Of a stretch of 64,000 nucleotides of DNA, positions 25,801 to 33,143 are shown in pieces. The stretch comes from Trichostrongylus colubriformis (taxonomy: Eukaryota; Nematoda; Chromadorea; Rhabditida; Trichostrongylidae): the NCBI GenBank assembly GCA_963978905.1, contig OZ022257.1:24505274-24569273 (forward strand). The letters run 5' to 3'. Below the pieces are notes generated by a model. It was not told the DNA's origin. It saw only the letters and a program-made list of their open reading frames with translations, and searched no databases. The translations under genes and the position numbers were made by a program. Numbering within the stretch: the first letter of the stretch is position 1; the number at the start of each line of letters is the position of its first letter.

Positions 25801-25899
25801 GAAGGCCTACAAGTTGAAGTGGAATTTGTTGAACTTATTCCGAGAACGCCCTCAGGGAAAATTCTACGCCGTCTACTTCGAAGAATGTATGAAAAATGA
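1801..25899 (+). CDS. AMP-forming acyl-CoA synthetase / 4CL-like, partial, multi-exon
   Basis: This is an ANL-superfamily adenylate-forming enzyme; such enzymes activate a carboxylic acid as acyl-AMP and then transfer it to CoA. Exons with matching phases: 1801-1910, 1971-2081, 4835-5015, 6918-7089, 7160-7251, 19774-19918, 19969-20051, 20171-20333, 25784-25899 (stop TGA). They give about 391 codons in family order: [12 protein letters not shown] (P-loop), [45 protein letters not shown], and the C-terminal [11 protein letters not shown] with the catalytic lysine. Several motifs deviate from the family: SGTT became CGIT, YGxTE became YGWPE, TGD became TGE, and the hinge-loop VDR-like segment reads VEHVEELI. 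The N-terminal ~150-200 residues and a short block between 7251 and 19774 are missing or unrecognised. Introns are full of transposons. It could be a decaying pseudogene or a diverged paralogue. Exon calls are strong; whether the gene functions is open. Confidence 0.8.
2321..2386. repeat. 33-bp tandem duplication
   Basis: A 33-bp unit beginning GGACCACATTGCATGGGTAC is present twice in perfect head-to-tail order (2321-2353 and 2354-2386). It lies in the second identified intron of the acyl-CoA synthetase-like gene. Because the unit is a multiple of three, it lengthens an open frame across this area without a stop; that frame resembles nothing I know and I treat it as non-coding. Confidence 0.85.
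3582..3615 (+). repeat. Poly-G tract (G6, G18, G7)
   Basis: The tract reads G6-A-G18-AA-G7. The related mariner at 58.8 kb has only a short TGGGAGGAGGG at the same place, so this looks like local expansion of a purine-rich seed. The G-runs could form a G-quadruplex; that is inference from composition. Confidence 0.85.
3625..4064 (+). mobile_element. Short non-autonomous Helitron-like element, copy 2
   Basis: Comparison with the uninterrupted mariner at 58.8 kb defines this 440-bp insertion. The left flank ends ACGA and the right flank begins TCTACC, so it entered between A and T without target duplication. It starts (TT)TCTACTATATATAAAACG and ends CAGCCAACTGG. A GCGCAC/GTGCGC hairpin at 4036-4053 lies just before the end. 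It shares a segment beginning GTCACGAAATTCATATCTCG with the two other copies but holds little of the minisatellite. It has no coding capacity. Confidence 0.75.
4318..4787. mobile_element. Foldback (MITE-like) element, ~470 bp
   Basis: Two arms of about 170-180 bp are inverted copies of each other. The left arm starts AAAGGCACACCACGCG at 4320 and the right arm ends CGCGTGGTATGCCTTT at 4786. Arm identity looks to be roughly 80-85 percent by eye. The spacer carries no recognisable coding sequence. It ends about 50 bp upstream of exon 4835-5015 of the acyl-CoA synthetase-like gene. The superfamily is unknown because no clear target duplication is seen. Confidence 0.75.
5016..6917 (+). other. Intron without recognised features
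   Basis: Intron of the acyl-CoA synthetase-like gene, with donor AAG|GTAATG and acceptor TTCTTTAG|CC, both phase 0. Open frames here are short, overlap on both strands and resemble no family I recognise. No repeat shared with the rest of the window was noticed. Confidence 0.6.
7252..8459 (+). other. Start of the 12.5-kb intron, nothing firm
   Basis: Intronic sequence following exon 7160-7251 (donor AAG|GTAGTA). No gene is recognised. The segment 8161-8202 faintly resembles the missing acyl-CoA synthetase block, but its splice phase does not fit. Confidence 0.5.
8460..9470 (-). pseudogene. Degenerate RTE-type reverse-transcriptase 3' fragment
   Basis: Minus-strand reading in mixed frames shows remnants typical of nematode RTE-type retroposons. 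[12 protein letters not shown] corresponds to the LFADD catalytic region, followed by a [12 protein letters not shown] segment and a VVKR/SIDVVKK-like region. Many stops and frameshifts separate these. The catalytic aspartates read as NH, so it is dead. It is a different, far more decayed family member than the RTE at 21017-24143. It lies in the large intron of the acyl-CoA synthetase-like gene. Confidence 0.55.
9471..10528. other. Intronic, no recognised feature
   Basis: Open frames are short and overlap on both strands. I recognise no gene, RNA or repeat. The left part could be further decayed RTE sequence continuing from 9470, but nothing decisive is visible. Confidence 0.5.
10529..11006 (+). 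pseudogene. Mariner transposase relic
   Basis: Plus-strand reading from the ATG at 10529 gives [20 protein letters not shown], then after an in-frame stop TVRRWFARF and LQDEP. This is the helix-turn-helix N-terminus of a mariner-type transposase. Later, [19 protein letters not shown] and a decayed HPPYSP block match the DDE core. Much of the middle is deleted and several stops are present. Its family differs from the mariners at 2854 and 58107, judging by the N-terminus. No terminal repeats were recognised. Confidence 0.75.
11208..11698. mobile_element. Near-perfect ~490-bp palindrome / foldback
   Basis: The left arm (about 11208-11432) is the reverse complement of the right arm (about 11467-11698) with only scattered mismatches, for example CCCCTAGCGCC against GGCGCTGGGTG. 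The centre holds smaller palindromes: GTACTTTAACAAAGTAC, and a TAATACGTAATACGTACGTAATACG stretch. Because of the symmetry, an open frame starting [10 protein letters not shown] occurs in each arm on opposite strands; that is a mirror effect and not two genes. High arm identity points to a recent origin or to ongoing arm conversion. Confidence 0.9.
11720..13850. other. Intronic stretch with C-tract and AT-rich TTTCTTAT repeats
   Basis: No gene is recognised. The stretch contains a 14-nt C-run at 12116-12129. It also contains an AT-rich cluster at 13136-13236 of repeated CAATTTCTTAT units flanked by TTATAAGA motifs. It belongs to the large intron of the acyl-CoA synthetase-like gene. Confidence 0.55.
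12116..12129 (+). repeat. C14 homopolymer
   Basis: Fourteen consecutive C residues within non-coding sequence. This is one of five G/C homopolymer tracts of ten or more bases in the window. Confidence 0.95.
13852..14202 (-). other. Unrecognised repeat-associated frame, 116 codons
   Basis: An open minus-strand frame starts [10 protein letters not shown] and is moderately hydrophilic with no motif I know. Its 5' ~100 bp align by eye with 54740-54860, with GACGAYGATGTCG, ATTCTGTC and GTGGAAGT blocks in the same order, so it belongs to a dispersed family. It lies directly next to the piggyBac-like relic and could be part of that element or an unrelated insertion. Confidence 0.35.
14390..16012 (-). 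pseudogene. PiggyBac-like transposase relic
   Basis: On the minus strand the order matches a piggyBac (DDE_Tnp_1_7) transposase. First comes an acidic N-terminus with DDDDDGDG (16012-15761), then frames containing [11 protein letters not shown] and RYIHFADN. A block containing [20 protein letters not shown] and LCTDNWYTS (15238-15020) follows, and then a C-terminal region rich in basic residues and cysteine. Frameshifts and stops break it into at least four frames. Inverted ends and TTAA target duplications were not identified. It lies in the 12.5-kb intron, opposite in strand to the acyl-CoA synthetase-like gene. Confidence 0.65.
16268..16676. mobile_element. Foldback MITE, ~410 bp
   Basis: The ends AGGCCTCGTTCATACTTTGCG and CGCAAAGTATGATGCGGCCT are inverted copies, and similarity continues inward along most of each arm. 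The core GTATGGTGATCGTGG is mirrored by CCACGATCACCATA. The same terminal motif flanks a 171-bp element at 56032-56202, so the two form one family. No clear target duplication is seen here. Confidence 0.75.
16973..19657 (+). mobile_element. Non-autonomous Helitron-like element, copy 3 (2.7 kb)
   Basis: It starts TCCTACTCTATATAATTGGC after an A and ends GCCAACTGG before a T. A GCGC-rich hairpin lies about 10 nt from the 3' end. The 5' ~100 bp (including a GT microsatellite and GTCACGAAATTCATATCTCG) and the 3' half match the element at 391-1775, reversed. The central part is the 146-bp tandem array at 17080-18760. An additional inverted copy of the 3' terminus (ACCAGTTGGCTGGCGCACAC) sits at 19391-19425, so the last ~265 bp is flanked by inverted 3' ends. 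No Rep/helicase coding is present. Confidence 0.75.
17080..18760. repeat. 146-bp minisatellite, ~11 units
   Basis: The motif CACTCATAGG recurs at 17225, 17371, 17516, 17662, 17808, 17954, 18100, 18246, 18392 (as CAATCATAGG) and 18538 (as CACTCATAGA), giving a period of 146 bp (145 once). The central units are nearly identical. Those on the right are diverged, and the last is shortened. Apparent minus-strand frames of ~114 codons arise from the repetition and are not genes. Confidence 0.92.
19658..19773 (+). other. Intron remnant before exon 19774
   Basis: Short non-repetitive sequence between the Helitron 3' end and the acceptor CTTTTTAG|CTG of the acyl-CoA synthetase-like gene. Confidence 0.6.
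20741..24755 (-). pseudogene. Mariner element split by an RTE-type retroposon
   Basis: The ends TTAGATTGTCCGAAAAGTAA and its inverted counterpart (TTACTTTCCGGAGAACCTGA, ending at 24755) are flanked by TA on both sides (20739-20740, 24756-24757). The minus-strand transposase remnant includes an N-terminal part ending [19 protein letters not shown] (a SGRPP-type linker and second helix-turn-helix). It is interrupted at 24144 by a 3.1-kb RTE-type insertion. Without that insertion the element would be about 870 bp, close to normal mariner length. It lies in the intron between exons 20171-20333 and 25784-25899 of the acyl-CoA synthetase-like gene. Confidence 0.85.
21017..24143 (-). mobile_element. 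RTE-type non-LTR retroposon, near complete but inactive
   Basis: The minus strand encodes an apurinic-type endonuclease (from 24005: [23 protein letters not shown]) followed by a reverse transcriptase ([63 protein letters not shown]) and a C-terminal region with [11 protein letters not shown] and RWYGHVLR. The frame shifts near 23330, 23240, 22770, 22290, 22070, 21900 and 21690. The catalytic YADD reads YAGD. The 3' end is a short GAAGAAAAGGAAGAAGAA tail. A 15-bp target duplication, CGATTACGCATAATT, flanks it (21002-21016 and 24144-24158). Confidence 0.92.
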
Positions 25900-27340
25900 C
25901 TACATCATGCATTCGCTTCCTGAGAAAGTGCCGTGATTTGATGTTTCATCTCGTTTTGAGGCTAATGAAATTTTACTGACCAGTTGACTCCTTCGATTAA
26001 CCTTGGTGGTGAGGAACAAACTCTATGTAATCAATCTGAACAACCGTTACTCCGGGATGTGGTTGAATGATGAGCGCTCTATATTGTTAATGTTCCGCCT
26101 ACGTCACTAAACTCCTTCACTGACAAGACCTGCTTGCGGTGCTCATTACAAAAGCACATCGAAAGACAGGTTACGTGCTATATAGAATGTTAGCTTCTAC
26201 TCGCCTCCAAATTCTTCTCAGTCAACGATGTATTCACTACTTGGCCGGTGTGCAATACCCGACATTTTCAATCAGTATCGGTCGGTAGTGCATGATGGAT
26301 GCACTGAAAATGAGACTTGTATGGGGCTTCTAATCCAACAAAATTGACCGTTTCGAGCCTTCTGTAAAAGGACCTTCATTTTCTCGCGATATCGATCGAT
26401 GGCGCGTGATGCTGTAGAATTCCAAGTTCCCTGAGGGTACTCACGTAATGCTAGAGGCTATGAGTCCTTTCCTGCTTCCGGCGCGAAGACTGTGGGAATT
26501 TTACAATGCCACGCGGAAGTGATGTGAAATGTTTAAGGTCTCGTTAATTCCTCATTTTCTCAGCACTCGGTAGACGGCCGATCAGCTCTCATTGTTCCGA
26601 GTGTATAGGACAGCGCAAAGACAATGAATGTTACCGCTCTTAGCTTGAACGGAGCTTGACGGCGGTCAGATCGACAGTGGTCGAGGCAGAAGCGAGAGAA
26701 ATAGGAAGAAGCGGAGGTGGAAGAAGGGTCCCGGGTATTGATGCTATTGATATTGAAGAGACCCGAAAGGGCGATCGGAAAAATCCAGACGATAGAAAGG
26801 TTGATTGCTAGGAAAAGTGAATCTGACTCCCGATAACATCACAAAGCTCATATCCAGTGCAGTAACGTGGATATTGATTCTGAAAGCTTTTATCCATATA
26901 AACGTAACTTTCTCCGAGAGGCTGATGTTGTGACAGCTAATATTTCTCGCTCAAACCAGCTCGCCTAGGAAGCCTCAGGCGAATGTGAACAAAAATGTAA
27001 ACGGCTATCTAGTTGCCTAGAAGGTCGCATTTTGCGACAGATATTTCCAGTAAATACCGTCGCCAATGAAGCAAGATTCATCATGACTCTCGTCAGGTGG
27101 GGGTGGGGTCAAGACTGTATGAGAAATACTGGGGTGAAAAACTCGCTCTGTTCTTTTATCGCAGCACAATGAAGGTACAAAAGGCCGAGACATGCTAGAA
27201 CAATTATAGCAGGAATTAGAGGACCCAGAACAATGCAAAACTTCTTGGGAAAAGATTCAGCAGCAGGTAGAGATAGAAGAAACAGAACTGACAGCACAGC
27301 TCACGAAGCAAAATGCAGAATGAAGGTGAAGTCAGGATAT
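25900..27340. other. Intergenic, downstream of the acyl-CoA synthetase-like gene
   Basis: No gene is recognised. No AATAAA signal is obvious directly after the stop at 25899. A short segment upstream at 25318-25370, in the last intron, resembles part of the 146-bp Helitron minisatellite (ACATTAATGGTGATTGATC). Confidence 0.5.
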
Positions 27341-27342
27341 AC

Positions 27343-28087
27343 AGGGGGTGCCAAAAAAAGAAGTAATTTTGCCCACGGCTCACATCTCCCAGTTATACAA
27401 AACATAGGGAAACGAAAGAAGTGAAAGTATCGGGGCAAAATATTCCCGAAATGCTCCTCTAAAAGCAGGAACAAGCTGAGACTCACTACTTTCATTTTCA
27501 TAAAAATATGGAACCTTCAAGCGGCACAGTCGGGCTTCAGAGCACCCACGGTATCAATGTTCCCTTAAAACAATGGAGCCGTGGCCCATGGTAGGTCTTC
27601 TGTGGGAAGCTTCCTGAGGATTGGCCTTTCGGTTCATGGAAGTCACAGAGCCCCTGCTGCTTGGACAAGGCTGCTATGATCCGAAGTATCATTTGCATGC
27701 TCAAATCCGCCCACGGTGGGGTTTCAGTGGTAAGGGCACGTTTTGGCTCTTGGAAAAGAAGGGCGCTGGGGACCCGGAAAAAACGGAATGTTAAAGAAAA
27801 CCACCCAGTATGAGTCCCCTTAGGTACCCAGAGTTAACGGACCTCAGCAAGGTTATGAACGAGGGCGACGAAATTTTGGATTTTGCCCAGTTGAGGTGAC
27901 ACATCTTGTTCACTCTTTCCTCGCTCCCGTTCCTGCTCGTGCACGAGGCTGCCACGGAGTATGGTGATAGAGTGAGGTCCGCTCTTGATTCTGGAGAGGT
28001 AAATACCTCGACAGAATTTGCTGTAGTTCGACTAAAGTGGGGTGAAAGTGGAGGAGACAAAATTACTCTTTTTTTTGGCACCCCCTG
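27343..28087. mobile_element. TA-flanked inverted-repeat element (family 1, copy A)
   Basis: The ends CAGGGGGTGCCAAAAAAA and TTTTTTTGGCACCCCCTG are inverted and flanked by TA duplications, as in Tc1/mariner-type elements. The 745-bp interior matches copies at 32353, 35331 (reversed) and 57361. A minus-strand frame beginning near MCHLNWAKSKI is kept open in several copies, but no transposase motif is visible. It is likely a MITE. Confidence 0.85.
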
Positions 28088-28469
28088 TATAACCCGGAAA
28101 GCACAAACTGAGTGTTCAAACTGAAAATCATGTGATGCAAGTTGTTCAAGATATGCACTAAAAGTAGAGACAGTGGCGTTTCAGCACATGCACCTTTTTT
28201 GAGCAAACCCAACAGGAGTGCTTGCGAAAAACTATCGTAGTTCTATGAAACCTCCAACAACTATCTTTATCGGAACTCTAGGGTAATCAGAGAGCTTCCA
28301 AGAGTTCTGAACAATCTTTGAGACTAATACACAAAAGCAAAGAACTTGATGTCATAAAAACATTACTTCTAAAAGAGTCCTCAAGGCAGAGCAGAAGGGC
28401 GTTCAAGCATAACCAGAGAATAATGAATTAATGGTGAGGGCTTTAAGAAATTCATACTGCAATTGATCC

Positions 28470-28649
28470 GTGGAAGGTTCGCAAATCGTTCAGAAGTTGG
28501 TGAATTTTAAGCCAGCAACCTACCTTGCTAATAGCCGATCTGCTGCTTTGGACCAAATCCAAGTATTGGTCAATCCAATGGTATCAGAAGGGTACGACGT
28601 TAGGAAACGTGCGATCCTAGATGGAGTGAAACATTCCAGCGAATCGTAA
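28470..28649 (+). pseudogene. Possible BEL/Pao gag fragment
   Basis: An open plus-strand frame of 59 codons (QIVQKLVNFKPATYLA, then QVLVNPMVSEGYDVRKRA) resembles my recollection of the DUF1759-type gag region of nematode BEL/Pao retrotransposons (QKLVNF...INQMISAGYDVR). It ends in a stop. No LTR, protease or reverse transcriptase is seen nearby. The call rests on memory of the family pattern only. Confidence 0.3.
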
Positions 28650-29186
28650 AAAATGTCCTCATATCAAGTCAAGCAATACATTGGCCAACAGTTGAACATT
28701 GGTTAATTGAAGAAAGGAGTTGCCACGAGAGTGGAAAACAGACTTGGCTATGCAATTGGCAATTATCTGGCCATGCAATCGAAAGTGAGAAAATCTTCAC
28801 GACTCTTCACGACTTCATCCTCGCCTAGGGTTATTTTTATCACAGTGGCCATTACATGTCAATGACATGCAAAATGGTCAAAAAAATAATTATTGAGGAA
28901 ACTGTGGCTGAAAGGCTTGGCATTCCACGGCATTTTTGAAATATGCACAATGTCTGGTCTTGAAGGTCACATCGAGAAGTTCGAAAGTCACGTAGTTTGT
29001 GCCAAAATAAACACAGCTTTCGAAGAAAAGCCTGAACTTGACTTTCAAACGAGGTTTTCCAGACATGAAACTCATGTCGTCACGTATAGCATGCTTGTAA
29101 AAAAACAGCACTTGTTTAGCCAATTCTACGTCTCTAGGACTACAAGATAGCTACTACAAAGATGCTGAGTTATGGGCAAAAGCTTC

Positions 29187-29260
29187 GGTGCCGGACGGGA
29201 CTCGAACCCGCACTTCATCCTTTCCGGGGATATGTGCTAATCCATTACACTACCGACACC
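29187..29260 (-). tRNA. tRNA-like gene or pseudogene, unit 1
   Basis: The 74-nt minus-strand sequence starts GGTGTCGGTAGTGTAATGG and ends CCGTCCGGCACC. It forms a 7-bp acceptor stem (GGTGTCG/CGGCACC, one G-U pair). The T-arm has a perfect B-box GGTTCGAGTCC. The D-arm resembles glutamine-type tRNAs (GTGTAATGG..TTAGCAC). The five-base anticodon stem TATCC/GGATG encloses loop CCGGAAA, so position 33 is C where U is nearly invariant; the formal anticodon would be GGA. This suggests a pseudogene or a tRNA-derived SINE head. Confidence 0.55.
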
Positions 29261-29470
29261 ACCTTCACCTTAACTCAGCTTTTTGAATGGTATATTTACC
29301 ATAGCTTATCAGCACTCACACGTATAACGTGTTGAGCCGGTTGGCCAATATCGGCATCGAACCGTGAAGCTGAAAGCTTTAGTAATGATTTTGATATTTT
29401 TAATTTTTGATAACTGCTGTTTATCGCCGCAGCTCGCGATGCGAAAGTTACTACAAAGATGCTGAGTTAT

Positions 29471-29543
29471 GAGTCGGTAGTGTAATGGATTAGCACATAT
29501 CCCCGGAAAGGATGAAGTGCGGGTTCGAGTCCCGTCCGGCACC
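29471..29543 (+). tRNA. tRNA-like gene or pseudogene, unit 2 (truncated acceptor)
   Basis: Identical to unit 1 from GTCGGTAGTG through GTCCGGCACC but on the opposite strand. The first bases of the acceptor stem are replaced (GAG instead of GGT), so the acceptor helix would be weak. The internal A- and B-box-like promoters are kept. It is part of the inverted-repeat structure 29152-29650. Confidence 0.5.
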
Positions 29544-29699
29544 GAAGCTTTTGCCCATAACTCAGCATCTTTGTAGTAACTTTCGCATCGCGAGCTGCGG
29601 CGATAAACAGCAGTTATCAAAAATTAAAAATATCAAAATCATTACTAATGCTGGCGATAAACAGCAGTTATCAAAAATTAAAAATATCAAAATCACTAC

Positions 29700-30267
29700 A
29701 AGATAGCGTTTTGGAGGTAGAGATCAATTTGCAAAGTTACATCATATGCCCTTCCCTTTTTTCATTCATTGCCTTTACAACATGTTTTCATAGTTAATCT
29801 ATTGAAAAAATCAATGAGCTGACTTGGTATAGCAGGTGTCCCAAGGGCTCGACTCTACTCGGCAAGCACAACTCAAGCAATTGCCAGGTGAGCAAAAACA
29901 TCTTTTAGCTCGAACATCCTCGATAGAGGTATTTGGGTTCACGTTCGCGAAGGTGCCCTATTCGTGTCGCCGTTGCAATTTCCTCCTCTTCAGACTTGTA
30001 CGATTTAGCGCCACGACTTTTTAAATCAAATCAAGTGGTTCAATATCCTGATCACAAGTATCTTAACCGGTTTTTGTGCTGAAGCTTTCTCCAGAATGAC
30101 TACATAGTTGTTTTGTGATTCTGCTGGCGCTGAACTGCCATGGAGCCGGAAGCGAATGTCATACGCATGACTGAGATGCTGGATTATTCCTTTGATTCAG
30201 TTTTGAAGTGACTCGGTGTTAGTATTGCCGCTCAACCTGTCAAAAATGGGTCGAAGCAGAAGGGGAA
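29700..30267. other. Intergenic, no recognised feature
   Basis: Open frames are short and lack recognisable motifs. No shared repeat was noticed. Confidence 0.5.
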
Positions 30268-31345
30268 TGTTAATAGGTCGAGGATTAAGTTCCTGCTGTT
30301 TTTTTTTTGTTCTCCGTTTTTTACATTGTTCCCTTCATGGTTCGATTAAGCTCGTATATGTTTTCGATAAGGCTCTTTCTGCTCTACACAGCTTTGCTTT
30401 TTGTTTTTCACCTCCGATTGCCTAATATTTATGAGATACGAAAATGAATCAAGCAGAAAGCAAAAATTCGCACTCTCGACACTTTATTTTCCTCGGCTGC
30501 CATCGACATCATAAAATTTATGCGCATAAGTTTTCGATAAAGCTTCTTCAGCTCCACAAAATGATACTACGTTTTATTCGAATCGCTCATCCTTTTGCTG
30601 TATTCAAGGCTCACAAATGCAGCACTCAGCAAAAGTGTGCACTTTCCATACCTTCTCTTGCTCGCCTACCATAGAGATTGAAGAGCATATTGATATATGC
30701 GTTCGATAGAGTTTTCTTTGCTCTACAATGGGATGCCACTGGTCTTTTGAATACCTTGACAGCTTGATATTCCTGTAGCTTAGAAATGAAATTCTCGGTA
30801 AAAGCCCACCCGCAACACCTTTTCACAAAACATCGGGATTTTACACTTGTATCGTACAAGAAACCCCCCCCCCAGTTATAACAGTAGATGGCTCAAAATC
30901 AGGGATGTTTTCTCCCCTCATTTGACGTCTAACGAGGAAAAGGTCAGCTTTTTTGGACCTCGATGCGCCCAAAGTGCAGATTTTTTCCTACAAACTACTC
31001 CATTTTTGAGCCCAAAATCGCAACCAATCATACGATCAAAAACCAATGAGACCGTTCTGTGCAGCTAGCAAAGTCTATCGGAAAAATATGCGCATACGTT
31101 TTTAGACTCGATGGCAGACGAGGAAGATGAAGTGTCGAGAGTGCGAATTTTGCTTTCTGCTTACTTCATTTTCATACCCCATGAATATTAAGCAATCAAA
31201 GAAATCCATAAGCAAATAGCACCGTTTTGTAGAGCAGAAAAGCTCTATCGAACACATGTGAACTTCGTCGAAAGCTGAAGAGAACGTTGCGAAACACAGC
31301 GAATAAGAAGCGGCGGGAACTTATTCCTCAACCTTATAATTCGAG
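30268..31345. mobile_element. ~1.08-kb foldback element with ~270-bp arms
   Basis: The left arm 30268-30535 and right arm about 31080-31345 are inverted copies. For example, GCAGAAAGCAAAAATTCGCA at 30455 is mirrored by TGCGAATTTTGCTTTCTGC near 31145, and TAGGTCGAGGATTAAGTTCC by GGAACTTATTCCTCAACCTT. The interior holds further TTCGATA(A/G)AG...GCTCTACA repeats. It includes a C10 tract at 30864-30873. No coding capacity is evident. Confidence 0.75.
30864..30873 (+). repeat. C10 homopolymer
   Basis: Ten consecutive C residues inside the foldback element at 30268-31345. Confidence 0.9.
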
Positions 31346-31825
31346 GACGAATTTCATATTCGGGCTCAGCGCACCAGTTATTCTGAAGATTTTTCCGATT
31401 GAGCGGTGCTACTCTTTACAAAGTAAGTGCAAGCGCCCGTAGCGCGTGAGCCAGACGGTTTCGCGCAGTACAAATTTTATTTTTGCAATCCGTAGGTCGA
31501 GCTACCCCTGCACACAAAGTTTCAGCCCGATCGAGATCCTATCCAAATTCGGTAGGACCCAGTGCATGGCAGCTCATTCAGCAGAGGAGGCTGTTGACCC
31601 TTGCCAAGAAAATACTCTCCGTTTGCGTTTGCCTGTGAAAGGCACCTGTTAAAGTGTGTTCCGGTTATCCTTGTTGTGGTTGGTAGCTTTTTCTATGCAG
31701 AAAATGGTAAAATGCGACTCACTCCATGGCCACTTTGCCTTACCCAAAGTTCCTTCCGGATTTTTGGTAAGAATCGCGCTCGACTGGGCAAAAACTTGTT
31801 TCCAGAGTAACTTGACCTCCTGAAG

Positions 31826-32015
31826 ATGGAAACAACGATGGTTCCCGCGCTAAGAGCGCCTGCACTATGTAGTAGCATTGCTCATTCAGAAAAACTTGCA
31901 GAGTCGTTTCGCAAATTTGGAAGCAGATCTGTGTTCAGCGTTCCAGGTGACCTCCCCTTGCCAGTACTGCGCTTGTTACAGAGTGGAATTGTGCGATTTG
32001 TACTTCTTCGATGTG
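31826..32015 (+). CDS. Isolated exon resembling the N-terminus of a ThDP enzyme
   Basis: The frame from ATG 31826 reads SEKLAESFRKFGS, VFSVPGDLPLPVLRLL and IVRFVLLRC before a possible donor G|GTATCATC at 32016 (phase 1, so the next codon could be the Glu expected in R-x-E). This matches the opening helix-strand-loop of thiamine-diphosphate enzymes (acetolactate synthase / hydroxyacyl-CoA lyase type: V-F-G-x-P-G, then I-x-F-V-x-x-R-H-E). No second exon with the family's following motif was found before the SCC-2 gene. It could be a gene fragment, a first exon with a distant continuation, or chance. Confidence 0.35.
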
Positions 32016-32149
32016 GTATCATCCAGTTCCACGTTACATAGTTAGTCGCGCTATACGAGCAGAAGTGTGGTATATTACATCCGACTGAGAAGGAATCCCT
32101 TTCTTCAATGACAGCCATAGGGGTAAATGGGTTGCGTCATTCATCCAAA

Positions 32150-32345
32150 ACCTTCAAAAACCGTCAAGCACCACTTAATTCCGATCAATGCGGAGAGAAT
32201 ACTATACCATAGCCATCACACTGCTATCATGCTTACATCTCAATCATTGTTCGACAAGTCGACCCAGGAGGGGGACTACGTTACGAAAGGCGGAGCCCGT
32301 TACAAGTTATGCCTCCTCTATATCTTACGGACACGCCTTTTATCA
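32150..32345. repeat. Dispersed repeat, shared with 60810-60965
   Basis: Blocks CGTCAAGCACCAC, CCATCACACT and AAGTCGACCC occur in the same order and spacing at 60810-60965. Both copies lie outside recognised genes. Confidence 0.6.
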
Positions 32346-32352
32346 GGAATTC

Positions 32353-33143
32353 CGCCACACAACTGACCTCCAAAAATAAAGTAATTTTGCTCACGGCTCA
32401 GTTCCGCCTGGTAAACAAAACTAGGGAAATGAAAGAGATAAAAGTAATGGGGCAAAATATCCCCGAATTGTTCCTCTAAAAGAGGAACAAGCTGAGACTC
32501 ACTACTTTCCCTCCAAAAGAGGAACAAGCTGAGATTCACTACTTTCACCTTCATCAAAATACGGAGCCTTCAGTCGGCGCAGTCGGGTGTCAGAGCACCT
32601 TCGTTACCAAGGTCCGCTTAAGACAGTGGAGTCAAGTTCCGTGATAGGTGTTTTGTGTGAAGCTTCCCAAGGATTGGCTCCTCGGTTCATGTAAGTCACA
32701 GAGCCTTTGCTGCTCGGACAACGCTGCTATGATCCGAAGTGTCAATTTTCATGTCACAAAGCCGCCTCCGGAGGGGTTTCAGTGGTAATGGCACGTTCCG
32801 GTCCTTGAAAACGAAAGGCGCCGGAAACGCGGAAAAGACGGAATTTCAAAAAACGCCACCCAATATGTATCCCCTCAGGGACCCAGAGTGAACGGACCTT
32901 AGCAAAGTTATGAACGAGGGCGACGAAATTTTGGGTTTTGCTCAGTTGAGGTGACACACCTTGTTCACTCGGAACAACCTGCCGTTCCTGCTCTTGCAGA
33001 AGGCTGTTACGGAAAAGTGATAAAGCGAGGTCTGCTCTTTACTGTAGGGATGAAAATATCTGGTGAGAATTTGCTGAAGTTCGACGAGAGTAGGGTTGAA
33101 AGTGGAGGAGAAAAATTACTTTATTTATTTGGCACCCCCTGTA
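32353..33143. mobile_element. TA-flanked inverted-repeat element (family 1, copy B)
   Basis: The right end TTTATTTGGCACCCCCTGTA is intact, and the left end (CACAACTGACCTCCAAAAATAAAGTAATTTTG) is degenerate. The interior matches copy A throughout. A block with AGAGGAACAAGCTGAGA is tandemly duplicated at 32472-32545. It is inactive. Confidence 0.8.

Larger units (their letters stand above)
29152..29650. mobile_element. Foldback element carrying two inverted tRNA-like units
   Basis: Sequence 29152-29252 (from ACTACAAAGATGCTGAG through the tRNA-like unit) is inverted at about 29471-29575. A second inverted pair joins 29375-29470 with about 29560-29650 (GATAACTGCTGTTTATCGCC and complement). A 40-bp GATAAACAGCAGTTATC segment is then tandemly repeated at 29610-29695. 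The nested symmetry would let the strand fold into a multi-stem structure. A diverged relative lies in an SCC-2 intron at 45045-45200. Confidence 0.75.
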
